DNA of 64,000 nt from UBA4744 sp963718995 (GCA_963718995.1 CAVRAP010000001.1:81329-145328), one strand, 5' to 3'. Shown: positions 28,876 to 38,581, numbered from the stretch's first letter. Notes: a model not told the origin generated them from the letters alone. Made by a program: numbers and translations.

Positions 28876-31541
28876 GCCTGCCGACTTTCGAAGACCCGCT
28901 CTGGCTGCTCCTTTTGGCACCGGCGGCCCTTGCGGTGATATTCCTGGCCAGGGCCGGAACGCCGACGGTCCCGGCCCGGCAACACCGGTGGGCGGTTGCC
29001 GCCCGAATGGGCACCCTTGCCCTGGTGATTGTGGCCGCCGCGCAACCCACCTTCGCTCTCGAGGTGCCGGAGCGGGCAGTGCTCTTCCTGCTCGATCGCT
29101 CTGCCTCGATCCCTCCGGCAGCCCGCACCGAGCAGGAGGCGCTAGTGGCGGCCGCCCTCGATGAGGCACGTCCGGGGGACCTGGCCGGCGTGGCCATCTT
29201 CGGCGACGGACTAAAGGTCGACACCGCACTCGCCCAGGATCGTCGCCCGGAACCCGTCCGGACCACCGTCAAAGACTCTGCTACCGACCTTGCTGCTGCA
29301 TTGCGGGCGGCGGCAGTGCTTCTCCCGACGGAGGGTTCGCGCCGCATTGTGGTATTCACCGACGGTGTGGAGACGGAAGGGGACGCCCGCTCTGCAGCCG
29401 CCGACCTGGCGGAACAGGGGATTGCGGTCGATGTTGTACCTTCGGCAGCCGGTCGCGGTCCCGACGCCGTCGCGGAAGCCGTGCGGGTGCCGTCTACCGC
29501 CCGGGTCGGTGAGAACATTCAGTCGACCATTGTCGTACGAGCTAACGCGGCGGGCCCGGCACAGATCTTCGTTCAAGCCGGCGACGGAGAGCTCGAAGTG
29601 CTTGACGTGCAGCTCCAGGCGGGCCGCAACGAGTTCACGGTCGAGTATCCCGCCACCGATCCGGGTTTTCTCCGGATCGGCGCGAGAGTGGCGGCCTCCT
29701 TCGACACCCGCGTTGAGAATGACGTTGCGGAGGGGTTGGTTCGGGTACTCGGTCCGGCGCAGGTGGCGGTTGTCGAGGGAAAAGCCGGAGATGGCCTTGA
29801 TCTTGTTGCGGGTCTGCGGGCCGGGGGTCGGGACGCCGACCTGCTGGCCACGATCCCTTCGGACAACGGCCTCCTCAGTTACGACGCCATCGTATTGGTC
29901 AACGTTCCGGCACCTGCCGTGGCTGATGCGGAGCGTCTGGCCGCCTACGTAGAGGATCTGGGGCGGGGACTGTTGGTGGTTGGCGGCGATCAGGCTTTCG
30001 GCCTGGGTCGTTACGAAAACACGGCATTGGAGGAGTTGCTGCCGGTGATCAGCAACCCGGATGACCTCGTCCGTCGCCAGAAGGTGGCTGAAGTTCTGGT
30101 CATTGATACGTCGGGGTCGATGGGTGCCTGCCACGCTCGCGGAGATAACTTCATCGAGGGCGGCATCAACAAGACCGATATTTCTCGAGCAGGCGCCGCT
30201 GCCGCCATCGAGGCGCTCACCGGCCAGGATCGCGTGGGTGTGCTGGCCTTCAGCTCCGGGACCAATTGGGCAATCCCGCTCGGACCGAAACCCGATCCCG
30301 CTGCGGCTGAGGCGGCCCTCGCCACGTTGACCCCGGAAGGCGACACCGAGATTGCCACCGGATTGCGTGAGGCGCTGCTCCAACTGAGTGGAGCCAGTGA
30401 AGAACTGCGCCACATCGTGCTGTTCACCGACGGGTGGGACCCGAATGAGGCCAACCTGCTGCCCATCGCCGGAGAGATTGCCGACAGCGGCATAACCCTC
30501 TCCGTGGTGGGGACGGGTGAAGGAGCCGGGACCACGCTGCAACGGATGGCTCAACTGGGAGGTGGCCGCTACTACGAGGGGCGTGACCTGGAGGCGATAC
30601 CGGAGATCTTCGTCGAAGAGACTCTGACGGTTGCCCGATCCCTTGCCCAGGAGGGTGCGTTCACGCCGATCCTGGGAAGCTGGTCCCAGGTCACGGCAGA
30701 ACTCGAGGCGACGCCGCCCCTGTACGGTTACGTGCTGACCCGACCCAAGGCAACGGCCCAGCTTCCCTTGCTGATCGGCGAGGAAGATCCTTTGTTGGCC
30801 ACCTGGCAGAGGGGGTTGGGAAAGGTGAGTGCCTGGACTTCCGATGCCACCGCCCGGTGGTCCGCCGACTGGCTTCTCTGGGATGGGTACGTTGCATTCT
30901 GGGGTGGGGTCGTCGGGGACGTTCTGCCCGCCGGCCGGGAAACTCCACCAGACGTGGAAGTGTCCGGTGGTCTTCTTTCGATTCAATACGATGTCGGCGA
31001 TGTGCCGCTCGATGCCGCCGCCGTGGCCACGGTACGGAGCCCGAACGGAGAGGTCCGGTTGGTGCCTCTGCGTCGGACGAGTGGCTCGGAGTTCACCGGC
31101 CAGGTTCGGGTGTCCGAGTCCGGCGCGTACTGGGTGGCGGTGGCAGTGGAAGATGGCGGTGTGACGGTGGCCTCGGGTAGTTCCGGCGCCGTTTCCAGCT
31201 TCGCCGAAGAGTTCGCATTCCGCGAACCGGATCAACCCATGATGTCGGACATTGCTTCGCTCACCGGCGGCCGGTTCGATCCCGCCATGGCCTCGGTGTT
31301 CGATGCCGCACCCGTGACCGGGAAGGCGCGCCGGGTGGTGTGGCCCTGGTTGGCAGGCGCGGCATTGCTGCTGTTCATGGCCGACATCGCTCTGCGACGG
31401 CTGGTGCTCGCCGGTGCCGTCACCAGCCGGTCGGCCCGAAGAGCCGGCGAAGAGCCGATCGAAGCCGAAGAGGAACCTGCCCGGCCAATCGTCGAGAAGG
31501 AAACGCTCGAGCGATTGCTCCAGCGAAAACGCATGACGTAG
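28872..31541 (+). CDS. Large membrane protein with two vWA domains and a GATase-like domain
   Basis: 889 residues from ATG 28872, overlapping the previous stop as ATGA. Two N-terminal helices, then a first vWA domain (LFLLDRSASIPPA, DxSxS), a beta-sandwich, a class-I glutamine-amidotransferase-like segment (AIVLVNVPAPAVADAERLAA; VVGGDQAFGLGRYENTALEE, no catalytic Cys visible), and a second vWA domain with intact MIDAS DTSGSMGA. A C-terminal membrane helix (VVWPWLAGAALLLFMADIAL) is followed by an acidic and basic tail. This plan is known from YegL/BatB-like giant vWA proteins in MoxR operons. It is the last gene before a strong terminator. Confidence 0.9.
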   Translation: MSLPTFEDPLWLLLLAPAALAVIFLARAGTPTVPARQHRWAVAARMGTLALVIVAAAQPTFALEVPERAVLFLLDRSASIPPAARTEQEALVAAALDEARPGDLAGVAIFGDGLKVDTALAQDRRPEPVRTTVKDSATDLAAALRAAAVLLPTEGSRRIVVFTDGVETEGDARSAAADLAEQGIAVDVVPSAAGRGPDAVAEAVRVPSTARVGENIQSTIVVRANAAGPAQIFVQAGDGELEVLDVQLQAGRNEFTVEYPATDPGFLRIGARVAASFDTRVENDVAEGLVRVLGPAQVAVVEGKAGDGLDLVAGLRAGGRDADLLATIPSDNGLLSYDAIVLVNVPAPAVADAERLAAYVEDLGRGLLVVGGDQAFGLGRYENTALEELLPVISNPDDLVRRQKVAEVLVIDTSGSMGACHARGDNFIEGGINKTDISRAGAAAAIEALTGQDRVGVLAFSSGTNWAIPLGPKPDPAAAEAALATLTPEGDTEIATGLREALLQLSGASEELRHIVLFTDGWDPNEANLLPIAGEIADSGITLSVVGTGEGAGTTLQRMAQLGGGRYYEGRDLEAIPEIFVEETLTVARSLAQEGAFTPILGSWSQVTAELEATPPLYGYVLTRPKATAQLPLLIGEEDPLLATWQRGLGKVSAWTSDATARWSADWLLWDGYVAFWGGVVGDVLPAGRETPPDVEVSGGLLSIQYDVGDVPLDAAAVATVRSPNGEVRLVPLRRTSGSEFTGQVRVSESGAYWVAVAVEDGGVTVASGSSGAVSSFAEEFAFREPDQPMMSDIASLTGGRFDPAMASVFDAAPVTGKARRVVWPWLAGAALLLFMADIALRRLVLAGAVTSRSARRAGEEPIEAEEEPARPIVEKETLERLLQRKRMT

Positions 31542-31574
31542 GGCCCGGCGCTGAGGGCGGGTTCGTTCTTGTCA

Positions 31575-31612
31575 AAAAAGCGGTGCCGGATGATGCTCCG
31601 GCACCGCTTTTT
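31575..31612. terminator. Bidirectional rho-independent terminator
   Basis: A perfect 16-bp inverted repeat (AAAAAGCGGTGCCGGA and its complement) around a six-base loop, with A and T runs at both ends. It lies between the converging vWA gene (ends 31541) and the DUF3068 gene (ends 31628) and can terminate both. Confidence 0.95.
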
Positions 31613-31627
31613 GGCTTCGAGTCGGAA

Positions 31628-32653
31628 CTAACTCCCGGTGGTTTCTTCGGGCTTACGTCCGAGGGCCATGACTCCGAGGAGAGCAAGGATCACTCCGACG
31701 GCGATCAACCCGTACGGGAGGACGGTACCGAGCCACAACAGCTGGCTCTTGGCGCCCTCGGCATCGGCCACCGCATCAGCAACGGAAGCAGCGGACTGCA
31801 CGTACTCGAGGTGCATGACCTCTGTTATCGGCACCGGCTGATCACCGAGGTTGATAGCCACCGAACGTGATTCGATCTTCTCGTAGTCGATCAGCACACC
31901 CGTGGCCGGCTCTACCCAGTACTTGGTCTCGTACGAGTAGGTGTAGGCCAGCGGGATCGGATCGGGAAGCAGCGGAAGTACCTGCCCGAGTTGGGCCATC
32001 GCCTCGTCCGCAAGGCCCAGCATGGGAACGAGACCCTCGATCACAGCTTTCGGGAGGGCAGGTGGGAACTGCGCTAAAAGCACCGGATCATTGATCAGGT
32101 CGGGACCCGACGCTGCCGTGAACATGTAGGTGTTGAGGCCCTCGCGCTCTTCTTCAGCCACGAAGGTGAGGGTGTTGGTCGCGAGCGTGTCACCGTTCCA
32201 TCCGGTGTAATCAGCCGCTTCCGTGCCGATCGGGAACCCAACCACGAGACCTTCCCGGTCGGTGACCCGGGCGTCGTCGGAGAAGTTCGCGATGCTCAAC
32301 ATCGTTTTGCGGTCGATCGAATAGACGTCCTCGGCCTGCTGGAGCGGCCCGGCCGGACCGGACATCACTGCCTCGTCCAGAACGAGCGCCTTCTCGCCAT
32401 CAACCTCGAGTGTTTGGACGTGACGGTCGATGGTCACCGGCACGTTGCGAATGAAGATGTTGGCCAGATCCATTGTCGCCAGCGCCTCGGCGTTGAGCAT
32501 CACACCCAACTCACCCTCATAGGCGCGGGTCGAGTCGACGTCCTCCGGGAACTGGGCTATGCCCGGAATGATGAGAAACAACATCACCAAACCTGCGACC
32601 AGCAACAAAACCCCCAAGATCAACGCGGACGAACCAAAAGCTTTACCTTTCAC
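31628..32653 (-). CDS. DUF3068/PorA-family membrane protein
   Basis: 341 residues. An N-terminal helix (SALILGVLLLVAGLVMLFLI) and a C-terminal helix (LPYGLIAVGVILALLGVMAL) flank a large extracytoplasmic domain; the pattern YWVEPATGVLIDYEKIESR near the C-terminal end is the DUF3068 hallmark. The family includes the PorA-family proteins of mycolata, but pore function is not shown for most members. GTG 32653 follows GAGGAGGGG, a strong ribosome binding site. A DosR-like palindrome lies about 90 bases upstream. Confidence 0.82.
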   Translation of the reverse strand: MKGKAFGSSALILGVLLLVAGLVMLFLIIPGIAQFPEDVDSTRAYEGELGVMLNAEALATMDLANIFIRNVPVTIDRHVQTLEVDGEKALVLDEAVMSGPAGPLQQAEDVYSIDRKTMLSIANFSDDARVTDREGLVVGFPIGTEAADYTGWNGDTLATNTLTFVAEEEREGLNTYMFTAASGPDLINDPVLLAQFPPALPKAVIEGLVPMLGLADEAMAQLGQVLPLLPDPIPLAYTYSYETKYWVEPATGVLIDYEKIESRSVAINLGDQPVPITEVMHLEYVQSAASVADAVADAEGAKSQLLWLGTVLPYGLIAVGVILALLGVMALGRKPEETTGS

Positions 32654-32736
32654 GAAAACCCCTCCTCAGATATGGCAGCACGAAACCCCGCAGACCTGCG
32701 GTTCTTCGCAATATTGTGGCGCTGACGTTAGAGCCG

Positions 32737-32756
32737 CCAGGGACCTTCGTCCCAAT
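32737..32756. promoter_or_regulatory. DosR/DevR-like palindrome
   Basis: GGGACCTTCGTCCC: a 5+4+5 palindrome with AA following. The Mycobacterium DosR box is GGGACTWWAGTCCC with the same half-sites and spacing. It lies 87-100 bases upstream of the DUF3068 start on the minus strand, a plausible distance for an activator of the NarL/DosR type. No DosR homologue is in the window. Confidence 0.5.
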
Positions 32757-32862
32757 CCGCGGTCAAATAGTCCCGCGGTGGACCACCATTGCCGAACCCT
32801 GGGTCTGCCTGAGGTTGTTGTAACCGATGAGCCGAACGCAGTGCCCGGGTTGTGTTGGAGAG

Positions 32863-33246
32863 TCAGCCTTGGGACATCTGGGTCTGGATCCAATCCACCG
32901 CTGTGTCGATGGTTGAGAAGATCTGGGTGGGGACGGGGGCAGGATTCACGAGCTCAAAGGTCCGGAACAGTGCCACAGCTGTCGGGTCCGTTGCAACGAC
33001 GGCTCGACACGGAGACGGCGGCATGTTGTCCATGAAGAATTCCCGGATGGATCGGTCCGTGTAGGGGATCTTGATGAGCTCGATCAGAACCGGTGGAGGA
33101 GTTGGTCCAGCCATCTCTCCGCGGGCGGCGAGGTACTCGGCGGCTAATTCCTTCGAGGACGAACCGTCGAAGTCGAACACGGTGTGGAGAATGCCGTCCG
33201 GGCGCATCGTGATTGAGCCGATTCCGAGCTCTCTATGGTCTTCCAT
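32863..33246 (-). CDS. STAS/SpoIIAA-like protein
   Basis: About 127 residues from ATG 33246 (MEDHRELGIGSITMRPDGI). The order of beta strands and helices (ILHTVFDFDG, then PVLIELIKIPYTD, then CRAVVATDPTAVALFRTFE, then IFSTIDTAVDWIQTQ) matches STAS-like proteins of the DUF7793 kind, which often occur alone and bind lipids or partner proteins. An upstream in-frame start at 33327 exists, but the extra 27 residues look non-coding. It is the gene downstream of the diguanylate cyclase. Confidence 0.65.
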   Translation of the reverse strand: MEDHRELGIGSITMRPDGILHTVFDFDGSSSKELAAEYLAARGEMAGPTPPPVLIELIKIPYTDRSIREFFMDNMPPSPCRAVVATDPTAVALFRTFELVNPAPVPTQIFSTIDTAVDWIQTQMSQG

Positions 33247-33332
33247 GAGCGGATTGTAAAGCCCGAGGCCGTAACCCTCGGCGTTTCTCGGCGCCGCCAC
33301 TCCAAATCGACCGGGCAGACGTATCACGTGGG

Positions 33333-34292
33333 TCAGGTGTGGCGTTGTTCAACCAGCGCGGCCAGCTCCACGACTTGCTGGCCCGGCCCTGCTTCTGCGG
33401 ACCGTGCCTCGCCTACCAGGCGATTGCCACCCGCTCGTTTGGCTCGATACATCAAGCCATCCGCAGCTTTCAGCATGTCTTCGAGCGAGTCGGTTGGTTG
33501 CGAATACGTAACCGCTCCGACGCTCACCGACGGGGGAGGGTCTTTGGCGATGAGCTGATCACGGATGCGGGTCACCACCTGTAACGCTGCCGGTCGTTCG
33601 GTGGCCGGCAGGACGAGCACGAATTCGTCTCCTCCCACCCGGGCGAGGATGTCGTACGGACGGATTGACTCGGTAACCGCCGAAACAAATTCGATCAGGA
33701 GGCGATCCCCGGCTTGATGGCCCGATGCATCGTTGAGTTTCTTCAGGCCGTCGACGTCGAAGTAGAAGATGGTGAGGGGAAGTTTCATACGGAGGGCTCG
33801 CAATCGCTCACGCTCGGCGACGTCCATGAAGCCACGCGTGTTCAAGGCGCCGGTCAGCGGATCTCGCATGGCCTGATCTTGAAGGGCGCCGATCGCTCGA
33901 TGGAGTGCGCGGGCCAAAATCACGATCCCGAGGAGGAGGGCGAGGAGGGCCACTCCTTCGACGACGGCAATCGACCAGTCAGCAGGTGTGCGAGCCGCCG
34001 GCCAGCCGGTCGAAACGAAGCGCGCCAGGCCGGACAGAACGGCGAGAGCCACACCGCCGAGCTTGCTGCCGTGAAAGGTCACCCCACCGACGATCAGGAC
34101 GAAAACCACATCATCGGGAAGGGGAAGCTTCGTCGCCCATTCGATGAATCCGGTGACTACTACCGAGACGACACCGAGGAGTATCACCGCGGCCGTTGAC
34201 AGACCCGAGAAGGAATAGAGCGTTCGGAAAATATGGTCGGGGTCCACCCGTGCCGAACCGGTGGTGCGCACCAGAGCATCGTTCATAGGCAT
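33333..34292 (-). CDS. Membrane-bound diguanylate cyclase (GGDEF)
   Basis: 319 residues. Two or three N-terminal helices (TAAVILLGVVSVVVTGFIEW; VVFVLIVGGVTFHGS; VEGVALLALLLGIVILARAL) are followed by a GGDEF domain from about residue 145. The active-site motif is RVGGDEFVLVL, and RPYD five residues before it is the inhibitory I-site (RxxD). It makes cyclic di-GMP from two GTP and should be feedback-inhibited. No EAL or HD-GYP phosphodiesterase is in the window. The N-terminal sensor part has no recognised ligand domain. Confidence 0.92.
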   Translation of the reverse strand: MPMNDALVRTTGSARVDPDHIFRTLYSFSGLSTAAVILLGVVSVVVTGFIEWATKLPLPDDVVFVLIVGGVTFHGSKLGGVALAVLSGLARFVSTGWPAARTPADWSIAVVEGVALLALLLGIVILARALHRAIGALQDQAMRDPLTGALNTRGFMDVAERERLRALRMKLPLTIFYFDVDGLKKLNDASGHQAGDRLLIEFVSAVTESIRPYDILARVGGDEFVLVLPATERPAALQVVTRIRDQLIAKDPPPSVSVGAVTYSQPTDSLEDMLKAADGLMYRAKRAGGNRLVGEARSAEAGPGQQVVELAALVEQRHT

Positions 34293-34430
34293 CCAGTATC
34301 ACCCATACCTGGGAAAATAAGGCGGATCCTCAGGAAACGTGACGCGGTGCTTCGCTGCTCCGCTCCCAGATCCGCGGCCCACCGATCAAGCTCATCGCGG
34401 CCATCAGTTTGGCTGGAGTGGGAACGTCAC

Positions 34431-34476
34431 AAAACCCCCGCTAAGCCACAGCACTATGGGTATCCACCCGGGGGTT
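34431..34476 (-). terminator. Possible terminator downstream of the tRNA genes
   Basis: Read on the minus strand, AACCCCCG and CGGGGGTT form an 8-bp stem with a long loop of 28 bases followed by TT. It lies just beyond the 3' end of tRNA-Phe. The loop is long, so confidence is moderate. Confidence 0.4.
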
Positions 34477-34483
34477 CGTTCGG

Positions 34484-34556
34484 TGGCCAGGGGCAGAATC
34501 GAACTGCCGACCCCAGGTTTTTCAGACCTGTGCTCTGCCAACTGAGCTACCTGGCC
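34484..34556 (-). tRNA. tRNA-Phe (GAA)
   Basis: 73 nt without encoded CCA. On the minus strand the acceptor stem is GGCCAGG/CCTGGCC, the D arm TAGCTCAGTTGGCAGAGCA, the anticodon loop CTGAAAA (anticodon GAA) in a CAGGT/ACCTG stem, and the T arm has GTTCGATTC. All four arms pair well. Confidence 0.96.
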
Positions 34557-34591
34557 GGGTGCGCCCATGCCGGGCGCAGGTGTAGAACCAC

Positions 34592-34669
34592 TGGCGGGAG
34601 CGACGGGATTTGAACCCGCGACCTCCGGCTTGACAGGCCGGCGTGAACTCCAGACTTCACCACGCCCCC
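34592..34669 (-). tRNA. tRNA-Asp (GTC), CCA encoded
   Basis: 78 nt including encoded CCA. On the minus strand: acceptor GGGGGCG/CGCTCCC, D arm with GGTGAAGTCTGGAGTTCAC, anticodon loop CTGTCAA (GTC) in a CCGGC/GCCGG stem, T arm with GGTTCAAATCC. It lies 35 bases upstream of tRNA-Phe and is probably co-transcribed with it. Confidence 0.95.
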
Positions 34670-34778
34670 AGAAGGGTGCTCGCCGGTTGGCTCGCGTCGC
34701 ACAGGTTAGCCCTGCTTTCGAGAGGCGCGCCAGGTGGGCGGAACAGGCGGGGAAGTATAGAGGGCGGCCGCCCGCGGG

Positions 34779-35792
34779 CTAGAAACGAAGAACGATTTTT
34801 CCCAGTTGCAGTCCGGCTTCTAACCGGGCCAGCGCCGCCGGCAACTCCTCGAAGTCGAAGACCTTGTCGACGACGATAGGAACCCGACCATCGCCGACCA
34901 GTTCGGTGACGGCGGCGAACTCCTCGTAGTCGAACATGGTCGATCCCATGATCTCGAGCTGTTTGAAGAAAAGGTACGGGACGGTGATTTCGACCTTGGT
35001 GCCGCTCGTCGAACCACACGTGACCAGCCGGCCGCCGGGTTCGAGCGAGCGGACCGACTGTTCCCAGGTGGCCGGACCAACGTTCTCCAACACGACGTCC
35101 ACACCATGTCCAAGCTCTTGCTTGATGTCTTTGGCGAACATGTTGGTGGAGTTGAAACCACCGGCGGCACCCATCTGAATGGCCCGGCAGATCTTGTCGG
35201 TGTTGGTCGAGGTCACGTACACGGTGGCCCCCATCGCCATGCCGAGCGCCAGCCCCGCACTCGAAACGCCACCGCCCACTCCGACCACGAGGAGCACATC
35301 ACCGGGACTGAGACGAGCTCGTCGCAACATCCGGTAGGCGGTACCCGTCGCCAGCCCGTACGCGGCCGCTGCTTCCCAGGCCATCTGCTCCGGTTTCGGA
35401 AGCATATTCCGGTCCGGCACCACGACGTACTCGGCCAAGGTGCCCCACCGGTGCTCGCCGAGAATCTGGTACGTCGAGCACAGCGGCGTATCACCGCGCA
35501 AGCAGGAGGGACAGGCGCCGCAGCCGACACTGGGATTGATGACCACTTCCTGGCCCGGCCGGACCGAGGTGACGCCCTCGCCGACGGCATCGACCACTCC
35601 GGCCCCGTCGGCCCCGGCCACATGCGGGAGGTGGGGCTTGGGCATCCCCAACGAGGACCAGATGTCAAGGTGGTTGAGGGCTGAAGCGGCGAGTTTGACC
35701 CGCACTTCGCCCGGCCCCGGATCAGGGGTGGCCACTTCCTCCAGAACGAAGGATTGCGGCCCACCGATATCGTGTAGCACCCACGCCTTCAT
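34779..35792 (-). CDS. Zinc-containing medium-chain dehydrogenase/reductase
   Basis: 337 residues from ATG 35792 (MKAWVLHDIGGPQSF). The structural-zinc loop CGACPSCLRGDTPLC has its four cysteines. The Rossmann motif is VVGVGGGVSSAGLALG (GxGGxxxxA). The usual catalytic-zinc Cys of alcohol dehydrogenase is replaced in ALNHLDIWSSLGMP, a variant typical of NAD(P)H:quinone-oxidoreductase-like members. It may reduce alkenals or quinones. The substrate is unknown. No partner gene; the thiamine transporter ATPase lies upstream on the same strand with about 110 bases between. Confidence 0.87.
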   Translation of the reverse strand: MKAWVLHDIGGPQSFVLEEVATPDPGPGEVRVKLAASALNHLDIWSSLGMPKPHLPHVAGADGAGVVDAVGEGVTSVRPGQEVVINPSVGCGACPSCLRGDTPLCSTYQILGEHRWGTLAEYVVVPDRNMLPKPEQMAWEAAAAYGLATGTAYRMLRRARLSPGDVLLVVGVGGGVSSAGLALGMAMGATVYVTSTNTDKICRAIQMGAAGGFNSTNMFAKDIKQELGHGVDVVLENVGPATWEQSVRSLEPGGRLVTCGSTSGTKVEITVPYLFFKQLEIMGSTMFDYEEFAAVTELVGDGRVPIVVDKVFDFEELPAALARLEAGLQLGKIVLRF

Positions 35793-35902
35793 GGCAGCCA
35801 GGGTAGCGCTCCCGGGAGGGCCTCCGAACGGCCGCTTCTTACGTTCTTGCGTGAGAAACCTGCGCATAGTGACGGAAACTCACGCAAGAACGGGGTTGGA
35901 TG

Positions 35903-36923
35903 TCAGTCCAGGATCACCACGGCCTCGGGGTCGATGCTCAAGGCTGACGGCCTCGGCGACGGCGGGGACCGGGTGCTCGTCGAGTTCCATCTCCAGGATG
36001 AAGTCGCCCCCGGTTGCCACCTGCAGCTGATAGTGCCCGCCGCGGAAGCTCCTGCTGACCACCGTCCCCTGGACGGTCCCGGTCGGGGAAACAGCGAACC
36101 CGTCGGGACGAATCACCAACCGGTGGGGGCCTGAAATCTCACCGTTGATTCGGAACCGGCCGAAACTGGTCTCGGCGAACCCGTCGGCCAGGGTGGCGTC
36201 GGTGATGTTGTCGAAACCGAGGAACCGGGCCACCCACTCGCTGGCGGGATGGTGCCACACCTCCTCCGGGGTTCCCTGCTGGGCCACGAACCCGTCCTTC
36301 ATGATGACGATCCGATCGGCCAGACCGAAGGCCTCTTCCTGGTCGTGGGTCACGTAGAGCGTGGTGATGCCTCGCTCAACGAACAGGCGGCGGAGTTCAC
36401 CGACCAACCGCTCGCGCATGCCCCGATCGAGCGAACCGACGGGTTCGTCGAGCATCAGCATGCGAGGCGCCGGAGCCAGGGCGCGGGCCAGGGCCACTCT
36501 CTGTTGTTCGCCACCGGACAGATTGCCGACCGACCGGTCCTGGTATCCGGGCAGCCCCACCCAGTCGAGAACCACGGCCACTCGTTCCCGAATGCGGTCC
36601 GCCGGCATGTCCGCCATGCGCAGGCCGAAGGCGACGTTGCCTGCGACGGTCCGGTGCGGGAACAATGCGTAGTCCTGGAACATGAGGCCAAAACCCCGCT
36701 CGTGGGCGGCAACGTGGTCGAGAGGCTGGCCGTCCCAGGTCAGAGATCCGGAGTCGGCCGCCTGCAGACCGGCGATGACCCGCAGCAGCGTGGTCTTGCC
36801 GCTCCCGCTCGGTCCTAATACAGCCAGAATCTCGCCGTCGGTCACGGTCAGGTCGACCCGGTCGAGGGCGGTCTTCTCTCCGAACCGGACGGTGAGGTTG
36901 GTTGCTTCAAGCATGCGCTGCAC
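35903..36923 (-). CDS. Thiamine ABC importer ATPase ThiQ (apparent frameshift at 3' end)
   Basis: About 340 residues. Walker A GPSGSGKTT, Q-loop MFQDYALFPHRTV, signature LSGGEQQRVALARAL, Walker B MLMLDEPVGSLD, H-loop YVTHDQEEAF; a C-terminal TOBE-like region follows. In the sequence as given the frame runs to a stop at 35880 with an unusual tail (HRPRGRGDP). Dropping one G near 35940 gives SIDPEAVVILD and a stop at 35903, the normal family ending, so I place the end there. It follows thiP by about 25 bases. Assignment to thiamine rests on the riboswitch and the operon. Confidence 0.87.
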
Positions 36924-36947
36924 CGATTCTTGTGATCGGGTGGTTCA

Positions 36948-38581
36948 TCAGAACTCTCCCATATCACCGATGCGGAACCGCTCGATGGCCAGAATCGACG
37001 CGGCGGTGAGGCCCATGAGGATCGTGCTCAGCGCCATCGCCTGGCTGAAGTTGGCCGCTCCGGCCCTGCCCAGCAACGCGAAGATGGCGACGGGAAGAGT
37101 CGGTGCGTCGGGGCGGGCGATGAACGAAGTGGCGCCGAACTCCCCCAATGAGATGGCAAACGCAAACCCGGCTCCGACCAGCATCGAGCGGAAGATGAGC
37201 GGAAGGTCGATCTCGCGCCAGACCCGGCCCGGCGGGGCACCCAGAACTGCCCCGGCCTCGCGCAGCCTGGTCCGCACCGACCGCATGACCGGCACCTCGG
37301 TGCGAACCACAAACGGGATGGCAACCAGAGCGTGCGCGATCGGCACCAGGATCGGTGCGGTCCGGAGATCGATCGGCGTATCGAGCGCCACCAGGAAACC
37401 AAACCCGATGGTGACGGCCGACGTCCCGAGGGGGAGCATCAGCAGCACGTCGAACCAGCGCGAGACAGCCGCTGTGGTGGTAGGCGATGAGGCCGGCCGC
37501 CATGGTTCCGATGGCGAGGGCGATGAGCGTGGCACCGATGGCAAACAGGAACGAGTTCCCAATCGCTTCAAGAGGAGGAACCAGGTTGGAACCGGCGCTG
37601 CCGAGATTCCGATAGGCGTCGAAGCCGTAGCCATCACCGACCCGCAACGAGCGTCCCACCAGCACCGCCAGAGGTGTCCCGAGGTAGATGCCGGTGAACC
37701 CGAGCACCCCCCACACCAGCCCGGCCTCGCGCCACCCCCGGGGCCGGCGAGCAACCTCGATGGTTGGCCGCAGTTGAAGCTCGGTGCTGCGTCGTTCCTG
37801 ATAGCGGGAGTACGCCACCAGGATCGAGGAAATGCCGACGAGCTGGACAACCGCCAGGGCGCCCGCCACAGGAAGGTCGAGGAAGGCCGTCGTCTGGCGC
37901 CAGATCTCGACCTCGATCGTCGAGAACTCGAATCCACCGAGGATCAACACCACGCCGAACGACGTGAAGGTGAAGAGAAAGACGATGGAGGCAGGCGGCG
38001 GCAATGGCCGGACGAAGGAGCGGGAGCGATACCTCGCGGAAGGTTCTCCACCGCCCGGCGCCCAGCATGCGGGCGGCTTCCTCCAGGCGGGGATCGAGAT
38101 GTGCCCACAATCCGCCAACGGTTCTCACCACCACCGCGTAGTTGTAAAAGACGTGAGCGATGAGGATTGCCCAGATGGTCTGGCGGAGATCGATCCCGAG
38201 CGGGCCGTTGGGACCGAGCATGGCCAGATACGCGGCCCCGACGACCACGGTGGGCAGCACAAAAGGAACCGTGATGGCAGCCCGGAAGAAGCTCTTGCCG
38301 GGGAAGGAGAAGCGGGCGAAGACGTAGGCAGCCGGCATCGCAACAACCAGGGTGACAATCGTTGATGCGGTCGCCTGCCAAACGGTGAACCAGATCGCTC
38401 CGCGTAGGGAGGACCTCGTGGCGATCGCTGAGAAGGCGGAGAACGAGAAACCCGCCTCTCCGAAGAGGCTGATTCCGAGGATGCTCGCAACCGGGTAGAT
38501 GAAGAAGTAGGCGAGAAAACTGAGCGGAACGGCAACGAGGACGGAGGCCCGGAGTCGGCGGCGCCGGTTCTGGGAGATCAC
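36948..38581 (-). CDS. Thiamine ABC importer permease ThiP (two apparent frameshifts)
   Basis: A fused two-domain permease of about 544 residues. GTG 38581 overlaps the thiB stop as GTGA. The frame changes near 38000 and 37475, one extra base each. Segments read LVAVPLSFLAYFFIYPVASI, VVVGAAYLAMLGPNG, then ASIVFLFTFTSFGVVLILGG, and last SRWFDVLLMLPLGTSAVTIG to RFRIGDMGEF. The permease EAA loops are EEAARMLGAGRWRTFREVSL and REAGAVLGAPPGRVWREIDL. It is the membrane channel of the thiamine importer. Confidence 0.85.

Noticed and set aside
29211..31235. Long antisense open frame of over 670 codons opposite the vWA gene
   Set aside because: High GC favours long open frames on the other strand. The plus strand has full vWA motifs and coupled neighbours; the antisense protein has none.
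31628..32653. DUF3068 protein as proof of a mycolic-acid envelope
   Set aside because: The family also occurs in lineages without mycolates, and no mycolate gene is in the window.
35880..35902. Alternative C-terminus of ThiQ as given in the raw frame
   Set aside because: The raw-frame tail is basic and unlike the family, while dropping one G gives the usual SIDPEAV ending.
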